Below, one piece after another: positions 7,368 to 17,200 of a stretch of 32,567 bases of DNA. The position numbers and the translations under genes were made by a program. The notes below the pieces were generated by a model. It had not been told where the DNA came from. It was given only the letters and a program-made list of their open reading frames with translations, and did no database searches. Source of the stretch: Klebsiella pneumoniae (GTDB lineage Bacteria; Myxococcota_A; UBA796; SXON01); assembly GCA_945862325.1 (NCBI GenBank), contig CAMAXZ010000048.1, forward strand, positions 1 to 32,567. The letters are read 5' to 3'. Every line of letters begins with the position of its first letter. Position 1 is the first letter of the stretch.

Positions 7368-9769
7368 TCCGCCACCAGGACGCGCGCGCCGAGGGCCGGC
7401 ACGGTGACCGTGAGCGAGTCGCCCGCGGAGGTGAAGGTGTCGTCGGTCAACACGTCTCGATACACCCCCTGCGGGAGCCCGGCGAACGCCAACCCGTTGC
7501 TCACGGTGCGGTCGCTGTCGTCGCGGTTGAGCATCACGAGCGCCGCGTCGTCGTCGTGCACGCGGGCGTAGGCCCAGAAGCCCGCTTCGTTGCTCCACCA
7601 CTCGGCGCGTTCGCCCACCGCGAGCGCCGGATGGGCGCGGCGCGCCTGGCCGAGCCGCCGCACGGCGTCCAGCACACGGGTCTCGTCGACCGAGAGCGCG
7701 GCGTCGAAGCGCATCGGCTGCCGATTGTCCGGGTCGTTGTAGCCGGGCAGCCCGATCTCGTCGCCGTAGTACACGAGCGGCAGCCCCTCCGTGCTCAGAA
7801 GGAACGCCCACGCGAGGATGAGACGACGATACGGCTCGTCCCAGCCGGGAGGGGTGTCGGGGGTGCGCAAGAGCCCGTCGCCCCCACACGCGCTGTCGCC
7901 GTACAACGACGCGATCTCGCCGCTGGCCTGCGCGATGAAGCGCGCGACGTCGTGATTCCCGAGGAAGGTGCTCATCACCGCGTCGCCCCACGCGGCGTCG
8001 GAGGCCTCCCACACGCTCCGCAACGACCCATCGCCGTTGCTCAGGCCGATCTCGTCGCGGGCGAAGGCGGCGGTGATGGCCCAGTACAGCGGGAAGTCGA
8101 ACTGTGCGTCGAGCTCGCGGTCGTTCACGTAGCTGCCGATGAGGTCGCGGTCGCCGCTGAAGGTCTCGCCGACGGTGTAGAACGGCTCCGCCCCGCCGTG
8201 CTCGACGCGGGCGCGCACCCGTGAGGTGAAGTTGTAGAACACCGCGTGGGGCATGTGCTTCACCGCGTCGACCCGGAAGCCGTCGAGCTCGTAGTCGACC
8301 ACCCACTCCACCGCGTCATCGACGAACGCCACGAGCGGCTCCGGATCGTAGTAGCGCACGTCCGGGAGGAAGCTGTCGAACCAACACGTCTCGGGGATGT
8401 CGTTCCAGTTGTTCGCGTCGCCACAACGGGCCAACGGGTTGAACCACTCGGGATGATCCCGGTAGTACGGGTGGTCGTCGTGTACGTGGTTGCCGACCCA
8501 ATCGGTGAGCACCCGCATGTTTCGCGCGTGCGCCTCGGCGATGAGCTCGCGCAGCACCGCCTCGTCGCCGAAGTGCTCCTCGACCGCGAACGCCTCGGAG
8601 GGCCAGTAGCCGTGGTAGCCCGAGTAGGTCGCTTCACAGCTGCCTTCGAACGCCCCCTCGGCGTTGTCCTGAGGGTTGGTCAGCCAGAGCACCGTCACGC
8701 CGAGCTCGTCGAGGTAGTCGAGCCGGTCGATCACGCCGCGCAGATCGCCGCCGACGTAGTCGGTGGCCGCGGTGCTCGCGCCCTCTGAAACGTTCAGCGA
8801 TGTGTCGCCGTCCGCGAAGCGGTCCACGAACACGTAATACATCAGGCCGGTCTCCCAGGACCGGTCGTCGAGCCAGGCCGGCACGTACAACGGCTCGGCC
8901 GCCCGGCCCGCCGCGTCCACCGCCGACACACGAAGGGTGTATCGAGCGTCATCGAGGTTGGACGCGTCGATCGTCCATCGCGCCTCGCCGTCCGGGCGGA
9001 TCGGGTGGTCGGCGCCGTCGAGCGTGGCGGAGAGGGTGAGGTCGGCGGACGAGCCGACCACCTCGAGCGTGATGCGGTTCGCGTCGCGGTCGATGTCGAG
9101 GGACGCCACCGTCAAGCTGGGGATCGTGCAGTCCTCGACGACGCGCATCGAGTTGCACGTGGCCCCGCCGAGGGGGCACGACGGGTCCCACGTGTAGCCC
9201 TCGTCGCACTGCACGAGCTCCGCCGCGGGATCGCACGCCCACTGCTCGGTGCCGGCCCCGACGTCCGCCTCGACCACCTTGTAGGGCCAGGCCCCGGGTG
9301 CGAGCTCGAGCGTGACGGACCATTCGCCCGCTTCACCCTCAGTCATCGGCGTGGCCTGCGGCAGCCAGTCGTTGAAGGAGCCCGCGAGGTACACCTGGTC
9401 CGCGCCCCCGCGCGCGACGTACGTGAACGTGGTCGCGCATCGCGCGGCCGCCCCGCCGAGCTGCACGAGAACCCGCGCCGATCCTTCGTTGCCGCACGCG
9501 TCCGTGGCGCGCACGTCCACCCAGGAGTCGCCCGTCGCGCCGACCTCGGCGAGCAGGCGCAGCTCCGCGCCGTCGGTGTCGGCGAGGACCCCATCGCCCG
9601 CGGACACCGACCACTCGACCTCCTGCGAAGGATCGAGGAGCATCGCCGACAGATCGACCGCGAGGCGCTCGGAGTCGTCGAGGACGAGCGCGCCGGGGGG
9701 CGTCAGCTCGATCGCCGCGTCGGGGCAGCACGCGGCGAGGGCGAGCAAGAACGGCGCGACGGGCAGCAT
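7364..9769 (-). CDS. GH13 alpha-amylase-family lipoprotein with CBM48-like domain
   Basis: This 801-residue lipoprotein is the first gene of the starch operon. A signal with a lipobox (MLPVAPFLLALAAC, Cys14) is followed by a beta-sandwich (about 20-105), then a CBM48/AMPK-type glycogen-binding module around 111-170 with VYLAGSFNDW. Another Ig-like domain at ~215-295 precedes the GH13 barrel. Catalytic regions are DWVGNH at 423-428, GFRVDAVKH at 497-505 (nucleophile Asp501), TVGET at 532-536 (acid Glu535) and FLGNHD at 602-607 (Asp607). Many cysteines suggest disulfides and an exported protein. The ATG at 9769 is forced, because an in-frame TAG lies 12 bp upstream with no other start between. 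It overlaps the LamB gene by 4 bp. It may attack polymeric starch while the second GH13 and the GH15 handle oligomers; that division is inference. Confidence 0.93.
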   Translation of the reverse strand: MLPVAPFLLALAACCPDAAIELTPPGALVLDDSERLAVDLSAMLLDPSQEVEWSVSAGDGVLADTDGAELRLLAEVGATGDSWVDVRATDACGNEGSARVLVQLGGAAARCATTFTYVARGGADQVYLAGSFNDWLPQATPMTEGEAGEWSVTLELAPGAWPYKVVEADVGAGTEQWACDPAAELVQCDEGYTWDPSCPLGGATCNSMRVVEDCTIPSLTVASLDIDRDANRITLEVVGSSADLTLSATLDGADHPIRPDGEARWTIDASNLDDARYTLRVSAVDAAGRAAEPLYVPAWLDDRSWETGLMYYVFVDRFADGDTSLNVSEGASTAATDYVGGDLRGVIDRLDYLDELGVTVLWLTNPQDNAEGAFEGSCEATYSGYHGYWPSEAFAVEEHFGDEAVLRELIAEAHARNMRVLTDWVGNHVHDDHPYYRDHPEWFNPLARCGDANNWNDIPETCWFDSFLPDVRYYDPEPLVAFVDDAVEWVVDYELDGFRVDAVKHMPHAVFYNFTSRVRARVEHGGAEPFYTVGETFSGDRDLIGSYVNDRELDAQFDFPLYWAITAAFARDEIGLSNGDGSLRSVWEASDAAWGDAVMSTFLGNHDVARFIAQASGEIASLYGDSACGGDGLLRTPDTPPGWDEPYRRLILAWAFLLSTEGLPLVYYGDEIGLPGYNDPDNRQPMRFDAALSVDETRVLDAVRRLGQARRAHPALAVGERAEWWSNEAGFWAYARVHDDDAALVMLNRDDSDRTVSNGLAFAGLPQGVYRDVLTDDTFTSAGDSLTVTVPALGARVLVAE

Positions 9770-9808
9770 CCACGAATGCTAACGCAAAGCGGGATACGCC
9801 CACGAATG
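9770..9808. promoter_or_regulatory. Very short divergent start region with duplicated CCACGAATG
   Basis: The operon start at 9769 (minus) and the sensor start at 9776 or 9806 (plus) are separated by only 6 or 36 bp. The 9-mer CCACGAATG occurs twice, at 9770-9778 and 9800-9808, each copy ending in an in-frame ATG of the sensor gene. Promoters must therefore lie inside coding sequence, or one transcript is nearly leaderless. Confidence 0.4.
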
Positions 9809-12157
9809 GACCCGCGTCCCTCCACGCGCCTGCCCGAGCTCCCGCACGCGGCGTGGGAGTCCCTGCTCGCCCGCACGCACGCGCTCGTGTACGCCATCCG
9901 GCGCGACGAGCGGGTGACCACGATCAACCGTGCCTTGCTCGATCGCCTCGACTACCCGGCCGAGCAGCTCGCCGACCTGTCGGGCCTCTTGCGCCTCGCC
10001 TACCCGGAGCCCGCCGTCCGCGAGGCCGTGCTCGCCGCGCACCGGCGGGCGCTCACGGGCGCCGGTCGGGACTTCGAGCAGGCGATGACCTCCCGCGACG
10101 GCGACGTCCGAACCGTACGTTGGTCGCCGGTGCTCGTCGGCGAGGGCGAGGCCGCCTCGCTCGTGCTCGTGGGCGAAGACGTGACCGACCGCCGAAAGCT
10201 CGAGCACTGGGTCCGGCTTCAGAACGCCATCTTCGACCGCTTGCCGGAGGCCGTCGTCGTGTGTGACGCGGACGGGCGCATCCTCCACTGGTCGGGCGCG
10301 TCGGAGCGGCTGCTCGGATACTCGCCGCGCGCCGCTCTGGAGCGCCCGCTCTCCAACCTCTTCCACGGGGGCGAGGCGCGCGAACAGGCGGCGTCCCTCC
10401 TCGATCTCCTCCGTACCGGCGACTCCTTCGACGCCCCGTGCGACCTCCGACGCAGCGACGGAGCGGCCGTGCCCACCCGGCTGAAGGCGACGCGCCTCCT
10501 CGGCGAGCGGGGGCTCGCGGGCGTGCTCCTCCTGCTCGCCGAGCCACCCACGCTCACCTTCGCGGAGGCCGACGAGCCCGCGAACGCGGCTCCGGACGCG
10601 GCGCCGCTCGAGCGCCTCGTGGCGCAGCCCACCAATGTGGCGACGCTGCTCCTCAGCCCCGACGGCACGATCCGGGTGTGGGGCCGGGCCGCGGAGCGGC
10701 TCGGCGGGGCGAGCAGCGCGAAGGCTGTCGGAAAGCGTGCCTTCGACGAGTTCTTCCGTGTGCAGGGCCTCCACTGGGACGCCGTCGCGGCGCGCCTGGC
10801 GCAGCGCGGTCGGCTCCAGCAGCGCGGGGTGGTCGAGCGCCCCAACGGCACGCTCCAGCCGATCGACCTCGAGGTCCACGCGCTGCGCGCGCCGGACGGT
10901 GGCGTGTCGGCGGTGTTGGTGACCGCGGTCGACCGCGCCGAGGCGGACGGGCTCGCGCAAGAGGCGCTCACCGCGAAGACCCAGGCGTTGGACGGGATCT
11001 TCACGGAGGGCGTCACGCGCCGGGTGACCGACACGCTCGCGTACTTCGAGCCCGATCACCGCTTCGTCCTCGCGCGCCTGGGGGACCTCCGCGCCCTCGT
11101 GCGCCTGCTCGAAGGCGGCGCGTCCCACCGCGACGTGGACAACCACGCGCGGCGGGCCCGGCTCGGGCCGCTCGACGCCGAGCTCGAGTCGACCATGGCG
11201 CGCCTGGGCGAGGGCGTCCATCGCCTGCGCGCGCTCGTCGACGACGTCGCGCGCTTCGTGTCCACGGAGGCCGAGCCGCCTGGACCGGTACGGGTCGGGC
11301 GCGAGCTGGCCGCGGCGCGCGACCTCGTGGGCCACCACTTCGAGAACCTCGTCGCGCTCGAGCTCATCCTCGAGGATCTCCCCCCGATCCGCGCGGCGCG
11401 CTCCCCGCTCCTGCGCGGCCTGTCGCTGCTCCTGCTCGCCTCCGCCGCGAGCTGCGGCGACCTCGAGGGCGCGGCGGTGACGATCGAGGGGAGCGTGGCC
11501 GGCGGCTGGGTCAGCCTCGACGTGCGCGACAACGGATCCGGGTACCCCGTCGAGGTCCAGTCGCGCCTCGGGGACGCGGCGTTCCTGGCGTCACAGCCAG
11601 GCTATTCAGCGCTGTACCTCGGTCTCGCCCGAGAAGCCCTCCGGGCGGCCGGTGGCAACCTCGAGATCGGCACGGCGAGCGGCACCGGCGCGCGCGTGCG
11701 CGTGTCGTTCCCGGCCGCGGAGGCCGCGGCTTCGGCCGCCGCCGTCGATCTTCCCCGCGCCACGGTGGTCCACGGCGGGTCGGTGTTGCTCGTCGAGGAG
11801 GACGACCTCCTCCGCGGCGCGCTGCGCGACACCCTCGGCGAGATGGTGACGGTCACGGCGCTCGGCGCCGTGGCCGACGCGCTCCCGTTGATGTCCGAAC
11901 GGAGCTTCGACGCTGCGATCTTGAGCTTCCCGCGGCCGGAGGCCTTCGGCGCGCGCCTGCTCGCGCGCTTCGGTGAGGCCTCTCCGGAGCTCCGGCGCAA
12001 CACCATCGTCCTCGTCCCGCACGGCTTGCGCGCCAGCACGCGCGAGCGCCTCGTCGAGCAGGGCTACATCCTCGTGGCGCGGCCCGCCGACGTCACGCTC
12101 CTCCGCTCCCTCCTCGGTCGCCTCCTGCCGGTCGAGGAGCTCGCGCTCGGCGAATGA
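9806..12157 (+). CDS. Multi-PAS degenerate histidine-kinase / pseudo-receiver protein
   Basis: This 783-residue soluble signalling protein has three PAS-like regions (about 20-130, 137-245, 272-376), a dimerisation-like helix pair (about 395-485), an ATPase-like domain (about 497-636) and a receiver-like domain (about 655-775). The dimerisation motif aligns with the common GVAHEINNPLAY type, but His is Arg405 and the following Glu is Arg406, so it cannot autophosphorylate in the usual way. The N-box Asn is also lost (LLLASAAS, 542-549), although DNGSG (575-579) and GTGARV (626-631) remain. In the receiver the acidic patch remains (Glu664, Glu665), but the phospho-acceptor Asp is Ser707 and the conserved Lys is Arg759. 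An alternative ATG at 9776 adds 10 residues. It heads an operon and overlaps the next gene by 4 bp. It is probably a phosphorylation-independent sensor or scaffold; ligand and output are unknown. Confidence 0.85.
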   Translation: MDPRPSTRLPELPHAAWESLLARTHALVYAIRRDERVTTINRALLDRLDYPAEQLADLSGLLRLAYPEPAVREAVLAAHRRALTGAGRDFEQAMTSRDGDVRTVRWSPVLVGEGEAASLVLVGEDVTDRRKLEHWVRLQNAIFDRLPEAVVVCDADGRILHWSGASERLLGYSPRAALERPLSNLFHGGEAREQAASLLDLLRTGDSFDAPCDLRRSDGAAVPTRLKATRLLGERGLAGVLLLLAEPPTLTFAEADEPANAAPDAAPLERLVAQPTNVATLLLSPDGTIRVWGRAAERLGGASSAKAVGKRAFDEFFRVQGLHWDAVAARLAQRGRLQQRGVVERPNGTLQPIDLEVHALRAPDGGVSAVLVTAVDRAEADGLAQEALTAKTQALDGIFTEGVTRRVTDTLAYFEPDHRFVLARLGDLRALVRLLEGGASHRDVDNHARRARLGPLDAELESTMARLGEGVHRLRALVDDVARFVSTEAEPPGPVRVGRELAAARDLVGHHFENLVALELILEDLPPIRAARSPLLRGLSLLLLASAASCGDLEGAAVTIEGSVAGGWVSLDVRDNGSGYPVEVQSRLGDAAFLASQPGYSALYLGLAREALRAAGGNLEIGTASGTGARVRVSFPAAEAAASAAAVDLPRATVVHGGSVLLVEEDDLLRGALRDTLGEMVTVTALGAVADALPLMSERSFDAAILSFPRPEAFGARLLARFGEASPELRRNTIVLVPHGLRASTRERLVEQGYILVARPADVTLLRSLLGRLLPVEELALGE

Positions 12158-13671
12158 CGCACCGCTTCGAGCCTCCGCGCGCCGAACGAGAACGATCGAC
12201 GATCGCCCGACGCATCGGCGGCCTCGCGGACGACGCGGGGCTGTTCTTCGGACACTTCGAGCACACGGTGCACCTGCCGCCGCCGGACGCCTGGGCGCCG
12301 CGGGGCCGGCCGGACCTCGGCGCGGTCGCCCCATGGCGGCAGGGCGCCCTGGAAGAGACGAAGTTCCTCCACTTCCGGCTGGACCGAATGGTGTCGTCCT
12401 TCCACCCCGCGCATGAGCCGCGCTGGACGCCACACGAGCTGCTCCACCGCCTGGTCGGCTTCGCGTGGCGGCCCGACGCGACCGTGCTCTGGCACGCGTC
12501 CGCCGCGCGCCTCGCGGAGCTCCTGCCGGTCGTCGTCTGGTACACCCTCGATGCCGTGGACGATCCGCGGGGCGCGGAGACCCGCGCCGAAGAAGCCCGC
12601 GCATGGGTGGCCCGCGAGCGCGACGCGATCCGCCGAGGCCTCCGCGACGGCGCGCCGATCCGCACTCCTCGCGACCGGATCGACCTGTGCACCGACGGCC
12701 TCGCGTGGGCCGCCAGCCACGCCGGCCGCGTGCGGTCGGAGGAGTTCGCGATGTTCGTCGAGCTCTTCTTCCGTCCGGGCGAAGCCTGGCACCCGTCTAT
12801 CGAGTCCCTCGACGCCCGCGTCGAGGCGCTCGCCGACGCCCTGCTCGACAGCGGCGCGCTGTCCCCCTCCGGCGACGGCGCCCAATGGCGCGCGCAGGAC
12901 GTGGCGTGGCGCCTCCTGCACGTGCGCGCCGACTGCGACGCCGACACCGCCGCGTCTCTCGACGACATCGTTCGGTCCCTCGCCGCGGACCTCGATCTCG
13001 CGCGGGCGGTGTCCGCCTACGAAGCCCTCTGCGAGGAGGTCGAGCTCCCCTCACCCGCCGACACATTCGCCGTCGGCTGGGATGTGTCAGCGCGCTACGG
13101 GCGCTCCGCCCGGCAGATCGGCGAGGGGCTGGAGACGGCCTGCCCGAGCGCGCTCGCCTTGCTCGGCACGGATCGCGCCGACGCGATCACCGCCTTCACG
13201 GCCGCGGACACGATGGTCCGGTCGCCGGTCGGCCGACGGTTCGCGGCCTGGCTGGCGGCGCAGTCGACCCACGGCGGCGCCGCGCTCGACGCCGCCGTCG
13301 ACGCCGCCCGGCTCGAGGTCGCCGTCACCTACGCGGCCCCTCCCGACCTCGGAGTGCTCACCCTGAAGCACGACCCTCCGGTCGACACGGCTCATCGGCT
13401 CGCCCCCGGCGTCGAGCTCGTCGCCCTGCGTCATGACGCGGCTCGCCTGCTCCGGGGGGCGATCAAGCCCTCCGGCGGCATGGTCGCCGTGCTCCGCCGG
13501 CCCGACGGCGAGGTCGACGTCCTGCGCCTCGGGCCCGCCGCCGCGGCCTTGTCCGCGCGCATGCGCGACGAGGGATGTGTCGACACATCGGGCCTGCCCG
13601 AGCACGAGGCCGCGGCGCTCCGAGGCGCCGGGGTGTGGGCCCCGCGCGCGTGGCGCGCGGCCGTCACGTGA
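12154..13671 (+). CDS. 505-aa hypothetical protein with HExxH motif
   Basis: This 505-residue soluble protein matches no family that I recognise. It has no signal peptide or membrane segment. The N-terminal third is rich in Trp and His (for example residues 30-40 and 69-115) and contains PHELLH at 93-98, a formal HExxH zinc-site pattern within a helix. A clear third ligand is not obvious, so metalloprotease activity is only a possibility. Residues about 215-345 are helical and acidic. The C-terminal ~120 residues include LKHDPPVDTAHRL and alternate strands and helices. ATG overlaps the pseudo-kinase stop by 4 bp, and its own stop overlaps the glycosylase GTG by 4 bp, so the three genes form one transcription and translation unit. 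A functional link with the degenerate sensor is likely from position alone. Confidence 0.8.
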   Translation: MTHRFEPPRAERERSTIARRIGGLADDAGLFFGHFEHTVHLPPPDAWAPRGRPDLGAVAPWRQGALEETKFLHFRLDRMVSSFHPAHEPRWTPHELLHRLVGFAWRPDATVLWHASAARLAELLPVVVWYTLDAVDDPRGAETRAEEARAWVARERDAIRRGLRDGAPIRTPRDRIDLCTDGLAWAASHAGRVRSEEFAMFVELFFRPGEAWHPSIESLDARVEALADALLDSGALSPSGDGAQWRAQDVAWRLLHVRADCDADTAASLDDIVRSLAADLDLARAVSAYEALCEEVELPSPADTFAVGWDVSARYGRSARQIGEGLETACPSALALLGTDRADAITAFTAADTMVRSPVGRRFAAWLAAQSTHGGAALDAAVDAARLEVAVTYAAPPDLGVLTLKHDPPVDTAHRLAPGVELVALRHDAARLLRGAIKPSGGMVAVLRRPDGEVDVLRLGPAAAALSARMRDEGCVDTSGLPEHEAAALRGAGVWAPRAWRAAVT

Positions 13672-14294
13672 ACGACCGCCGGGCGGCCCTCACCGCCCAC
13701 CTCGACGCGATGCGCGCGTGCCGCCGTTGCCCACGGATGATCCCGCCCGTCGTGACGGGGTCGCCAGTGCTGGGGCCGGCGTTGATCGTGGGTCAGGCCC
13801 CTGGCCCGCGCGAAGGCGCCCTCGGGCGCCCGTTCGCGTGGACCGCGGGAAAGACCTTGTTCGGGTGGTTCGGCCGCATCGGCGCCGACGAGGCCACCGT
13901 CCGCGCCCGCGTCGCCTTCACGGCGGTGTGTCGCTGCTTCCCCGGCAAGGCGAGCGCCGGCGGTGGCGACCGCGTGCCCGCCCCGGAGGAGATCGCCGCG
14001 TGCCGCCCCTGGTTGGAGGGCCAGATCGCCCTCGTCGACCCCGCCCTCGTCATCGCCGTCGGCAAGCTCGCCATCGGGCAGTGGCTGAGCGACGGCCCGC
14101 TGACCGACGTGGTCGGGCCGCTCCACCGCGCGCGGATCGCCGGCGCCGACCGCGACCTCGTCGCGCTCCCTCACCCCTCCGGGGCGAGCACCTGGTTTCG
14201 ACGCGCGCCCGGCGACGCGCTGCTCGACGAGGCCCTACGCACGATCGACGCACATCCGGCCTGGGCCGAGGTGCGCGCCTACCACTCGTTGTAG
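13668..14294 (+). CDS. Uracil-DNA glycosylase superfamily protein (family 4/5-like, Fe-S)
   Basis: This 208-residue protein, read from GTG at 13668, fits the uracil-DNA glycosylase fold that removes uracil from DNA in base-excision repair. Motif 1 is VGQAPGPREGALGRPF at 41-56, close to the family 4/5 pattern in which GxAPG leads to GxPF. Motif 2 is LPHPSGAS at 167-174. Cys18 and Cys21 (CRRC), Cys88 or Cys90, and Cys112 are placed like the four ligands of the 4Fe-4S cluster of families 4 and 5. The GTG overlaps the previous stop as GTGA. The 3' end runs convergently into the MopE/FG-GAP gene with 16 bp of coding overlap (14279-14294). It may be a divergent subfamily, since motif 1 has GQAPG rather than the usual GEAPG or GLAPG. 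Confidence 0.82.
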   Translation: MNDRRAALTAHLDAMRACRRCPRMIPPVVTGSPVLGPALIVGQAPGPREGALGRPFAWTAGKTLFGWFGRIGADEATVRARVAFTAVCRCFPGKASAGGGDRVPAPEEIAACRPWLEGQIALVDPALVIAVGKLAIGQWLSDGPLTDVVGPLHRARIAGADRDLVALPHPSGASTWFRRAPGDALLDEALRTIDAHPAWAEVRAYHSL

Positions 14295-17200
14295 ACGTAG
14301 GTGATGCCGACGTCGCTCGTGCCGGCGCCGTAGGCGCTCACGACGAGGTCGGACTCCCCCGACGCGCCGTCGGCGGCGCCGATGAACGCGAGGGACACCC
14401 CGTAGTAGTCGTTCGACGACCCGGAGCTGTTGGTGATCGTCGCCGAGGCCGTGGTGGTGGTGTAGCTCCCCGTCAGCGACCCGCCCTGGAACACGAACAC
14501 TCGCCCACGATTGGAGCTGTAGTACGAGTCGCCCAGGGCGACCTCGTCGTAGCCATCGCCGTTGATGTCGCCGTCGCACGCGACCTCGTCGTAGCCGACG
14601 TAGTAGGTCGTGGCGGTGAACACCGCCCCGTCGGAGCTGCTCAGGGTGGCGCTGCCGCTCAAGGTGGCGCTGCCGTAGATCAGGTACACGTAGCCGTAGG
14701 AATACCCGTACATCCCCACGAGCGAGTCGGCGTATCCGTCCCCGTTCACGTCGCAGCCGCCCGCCACCTGGCGTCCGGCGTAGTCGAGCGAGGACGGACC
14801 GCGCCGCCGGACGTCGGCGGTCGACAGGCTCGCCGTGCCCGTCTGCGGCCCGTACACGATGTAGGCGGCGCCCGCGCTGGACGCCGCGCCGTCGTTCCCG
14901 TCGGCGCCGAAGATCATGTCGTCGTAGCCGTCGCCGTTGACGTCGCCCGCGGCGCCCATGGTGCGAAACGCGGAGTCGTAGCTGGCTTCGCCCTGGAGGA
15001 TGGCGCCGGCGTACGTGGTGAGGGAGCCGCTCGTCCCGGCGCTCGTCGAGCCCAGGATGAGCCAGGCCTGGCCGCGGCCGGTGCTCGAAGACGAGCTTCC
15101 AATCAGGTAGTCCGCCAGCCCATCGCCGCTCACGTCGCCGGCCGCCGACACGGTCGACCCCGAGAACTCCGACGACGTCGTGCTGTAGAGGCGACGCGTC
15201 GCCGCGGACAGGTCGATGCTCGAGCTGCCGCCGCGCACGAGGTAGCTCGTGCCGCTGCTCGCGGCGCCGTCGTCCGCGCTGTAGGCGCCGATCAGGACGT
15301 CGTCGTAACCGTCGCCGTTGGTGTCTCCGACGCCGGCCACGGAGTAGCCCGCGTAGTCGTTGGCGTCCTCGCCGGTGAAGGCCGTCGCGGCGGAGCCGGT
15401 CAGGGTGACGGACCCCGTGCGCGACGTGACCACGTAGGCCATGCCCGCGAGGGTGCCTCCGGAGTCCTGGTACGGCGCGCCGATCAGGATGTCGTCGTAC
15501 CCGTCGTTGTTGAAGTCGCCCGCGTTCGCGATGGAGTACCCGGCGTTGTCACTCGCCGTGCCCCCGGTGATCGTACGATCGACGTCGGTGGTGGCGGTCC
15601 ACGTGCAGATCGTCGACCCGGTGCAGTCGTCGTCCACGGTGTCGAGGCAGACCTCCGGGTCCGCCGGGCTGATGTCGGCGTCGGTGTCGTTGCAGTCGCT
15701 GCCGGTCGTGATGTAGCCGGACGGTTGGTCGCAGCGGGAGACAGACCCGGTGGTGGCCCCGTAGCCGTCGGAGTCCGTGTCGAGGTAGTAGGTCGTCTTC
15801 CCGGTCGAGGACGTGGACGTGTCGGCGTCGTCGGCGAGGTTGTCGCAGTCTTCGTCGACGTTCGACGCGTCGCACACCTCGGTGTTGCCCGGCGAACGCG
15901 CCGAGGTGGTGTCGTCGCAGTCGGTGGACGTCGACGCGTAGCCGGTGGGCGCGTCGCACCGGGACACGGTGCTCGTCGTGGTGCCGTAGGTGTCGCCGTC
16001 GGCGTCCCGGTAGAACGTCGACTTGCCCGACGAGGACACCGACGTGTCGTTGTCGTCGGCGAGTCCGTCGCAGTCTTCGTCGTTGTTGGCGCTGTCACAG
16101 ACTTCACTGCCGCCCGGGCGGATCGACGCGCTGGTGTCGTCGCAGTCGTCGTCGTTGCTCACGTAGCCGGACGCCGGCGTGTCGCAGAACCCGCGATAGC
16201 TGGCGGGATCCCCGTACGTGTCGCTGTCGGAGTCCGCGTACCAGGTGGTCTTCCCGGTGGACGAGGTGTCGTTGTCGTCGTCGTCGGCGTACCCGTCGCA
16301 GTCTTCGTCGACGTCGGCGGAGTCGCAGACCTCCGCGTCAGCGGGGCTGATCGAGGCGCTCGCGTCGTTGCAGTCGTCGTCGTTGCTCACGTAGCCGCTC
16401 GGGGCAGAGCAGCTCGTGGAGGTGGTCGCGTCGTCGCCGTAGCCGTCGTTGTCGCTGTCGCGGTACCAGGTCGACGCGTCCACGGCGCTGTTGTCGTCGG
16501 TGCCGTCGCAGTCGTCGTCCTCGCCGTCGCACACTTCGCGGGCGCCCGGGTACACGCCGCGGTCGAGATCGTCGCAGTCGGTGTCGTCCAACACGAAGCC
16601 GCTCGGCTGCGCGCACGCGATCCGGGTGGCGTCCGCGTCGCCGAAGCCGTCGCCGTCGATGTCCGCGAACCAGGTGCCTGCGTCGAGGGCGTCGGACTCG
16701 TCGGCGAGGCCGTCGCAGTCGTTGTCGACGTCGTCGCACACCTCGGACGCGCCGGGGTACACGAAGTCGGCGGTGTCGTCGCAGTCACGGTCGTTCGTGA
16801 CGTAGCCGACCGGCGCGTCGCACTTGGTGGTCTCGCCATCCGGGTCGCCGTAGCCGTCGAGGTCGCGGTCGAAATACACGACGTTCGACGCCCCGACCAC
16901 GCCGGGGTCGTCGTCGTCGGAGAGGCTGTTGCAGTCTTCGTCCTTGTCGGCGCCGTCGCACTCCTCGACGGCGTCCGGGTTCACGGCGACGTCGGCGTCG
17001 TCGCAGTCGCCGCGGATGACGGTCTGGCCGGTGCCGACCTCGCAGGCCGTCGTCGCGCTCTCGTCCGCACCGTACCCGTCGCTGTCGGCGTCCTGGTACA
17101 CGGTGATCGCGCCGAGCGCGCCTTCGTCGTACTGATCGGCGAGCCCGTCGCAGTCTTCGTCGACGTCGAGCTCGTCGCAGCGCTCCGTGGCGTCGGGGTG

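Noticed and set aside
9779..11338. 519-aa minus-strand frame opposite the sensor gene
   Set aside because: Shadow frame; the plus strand holds PAS, ATPase and receiver motifs.
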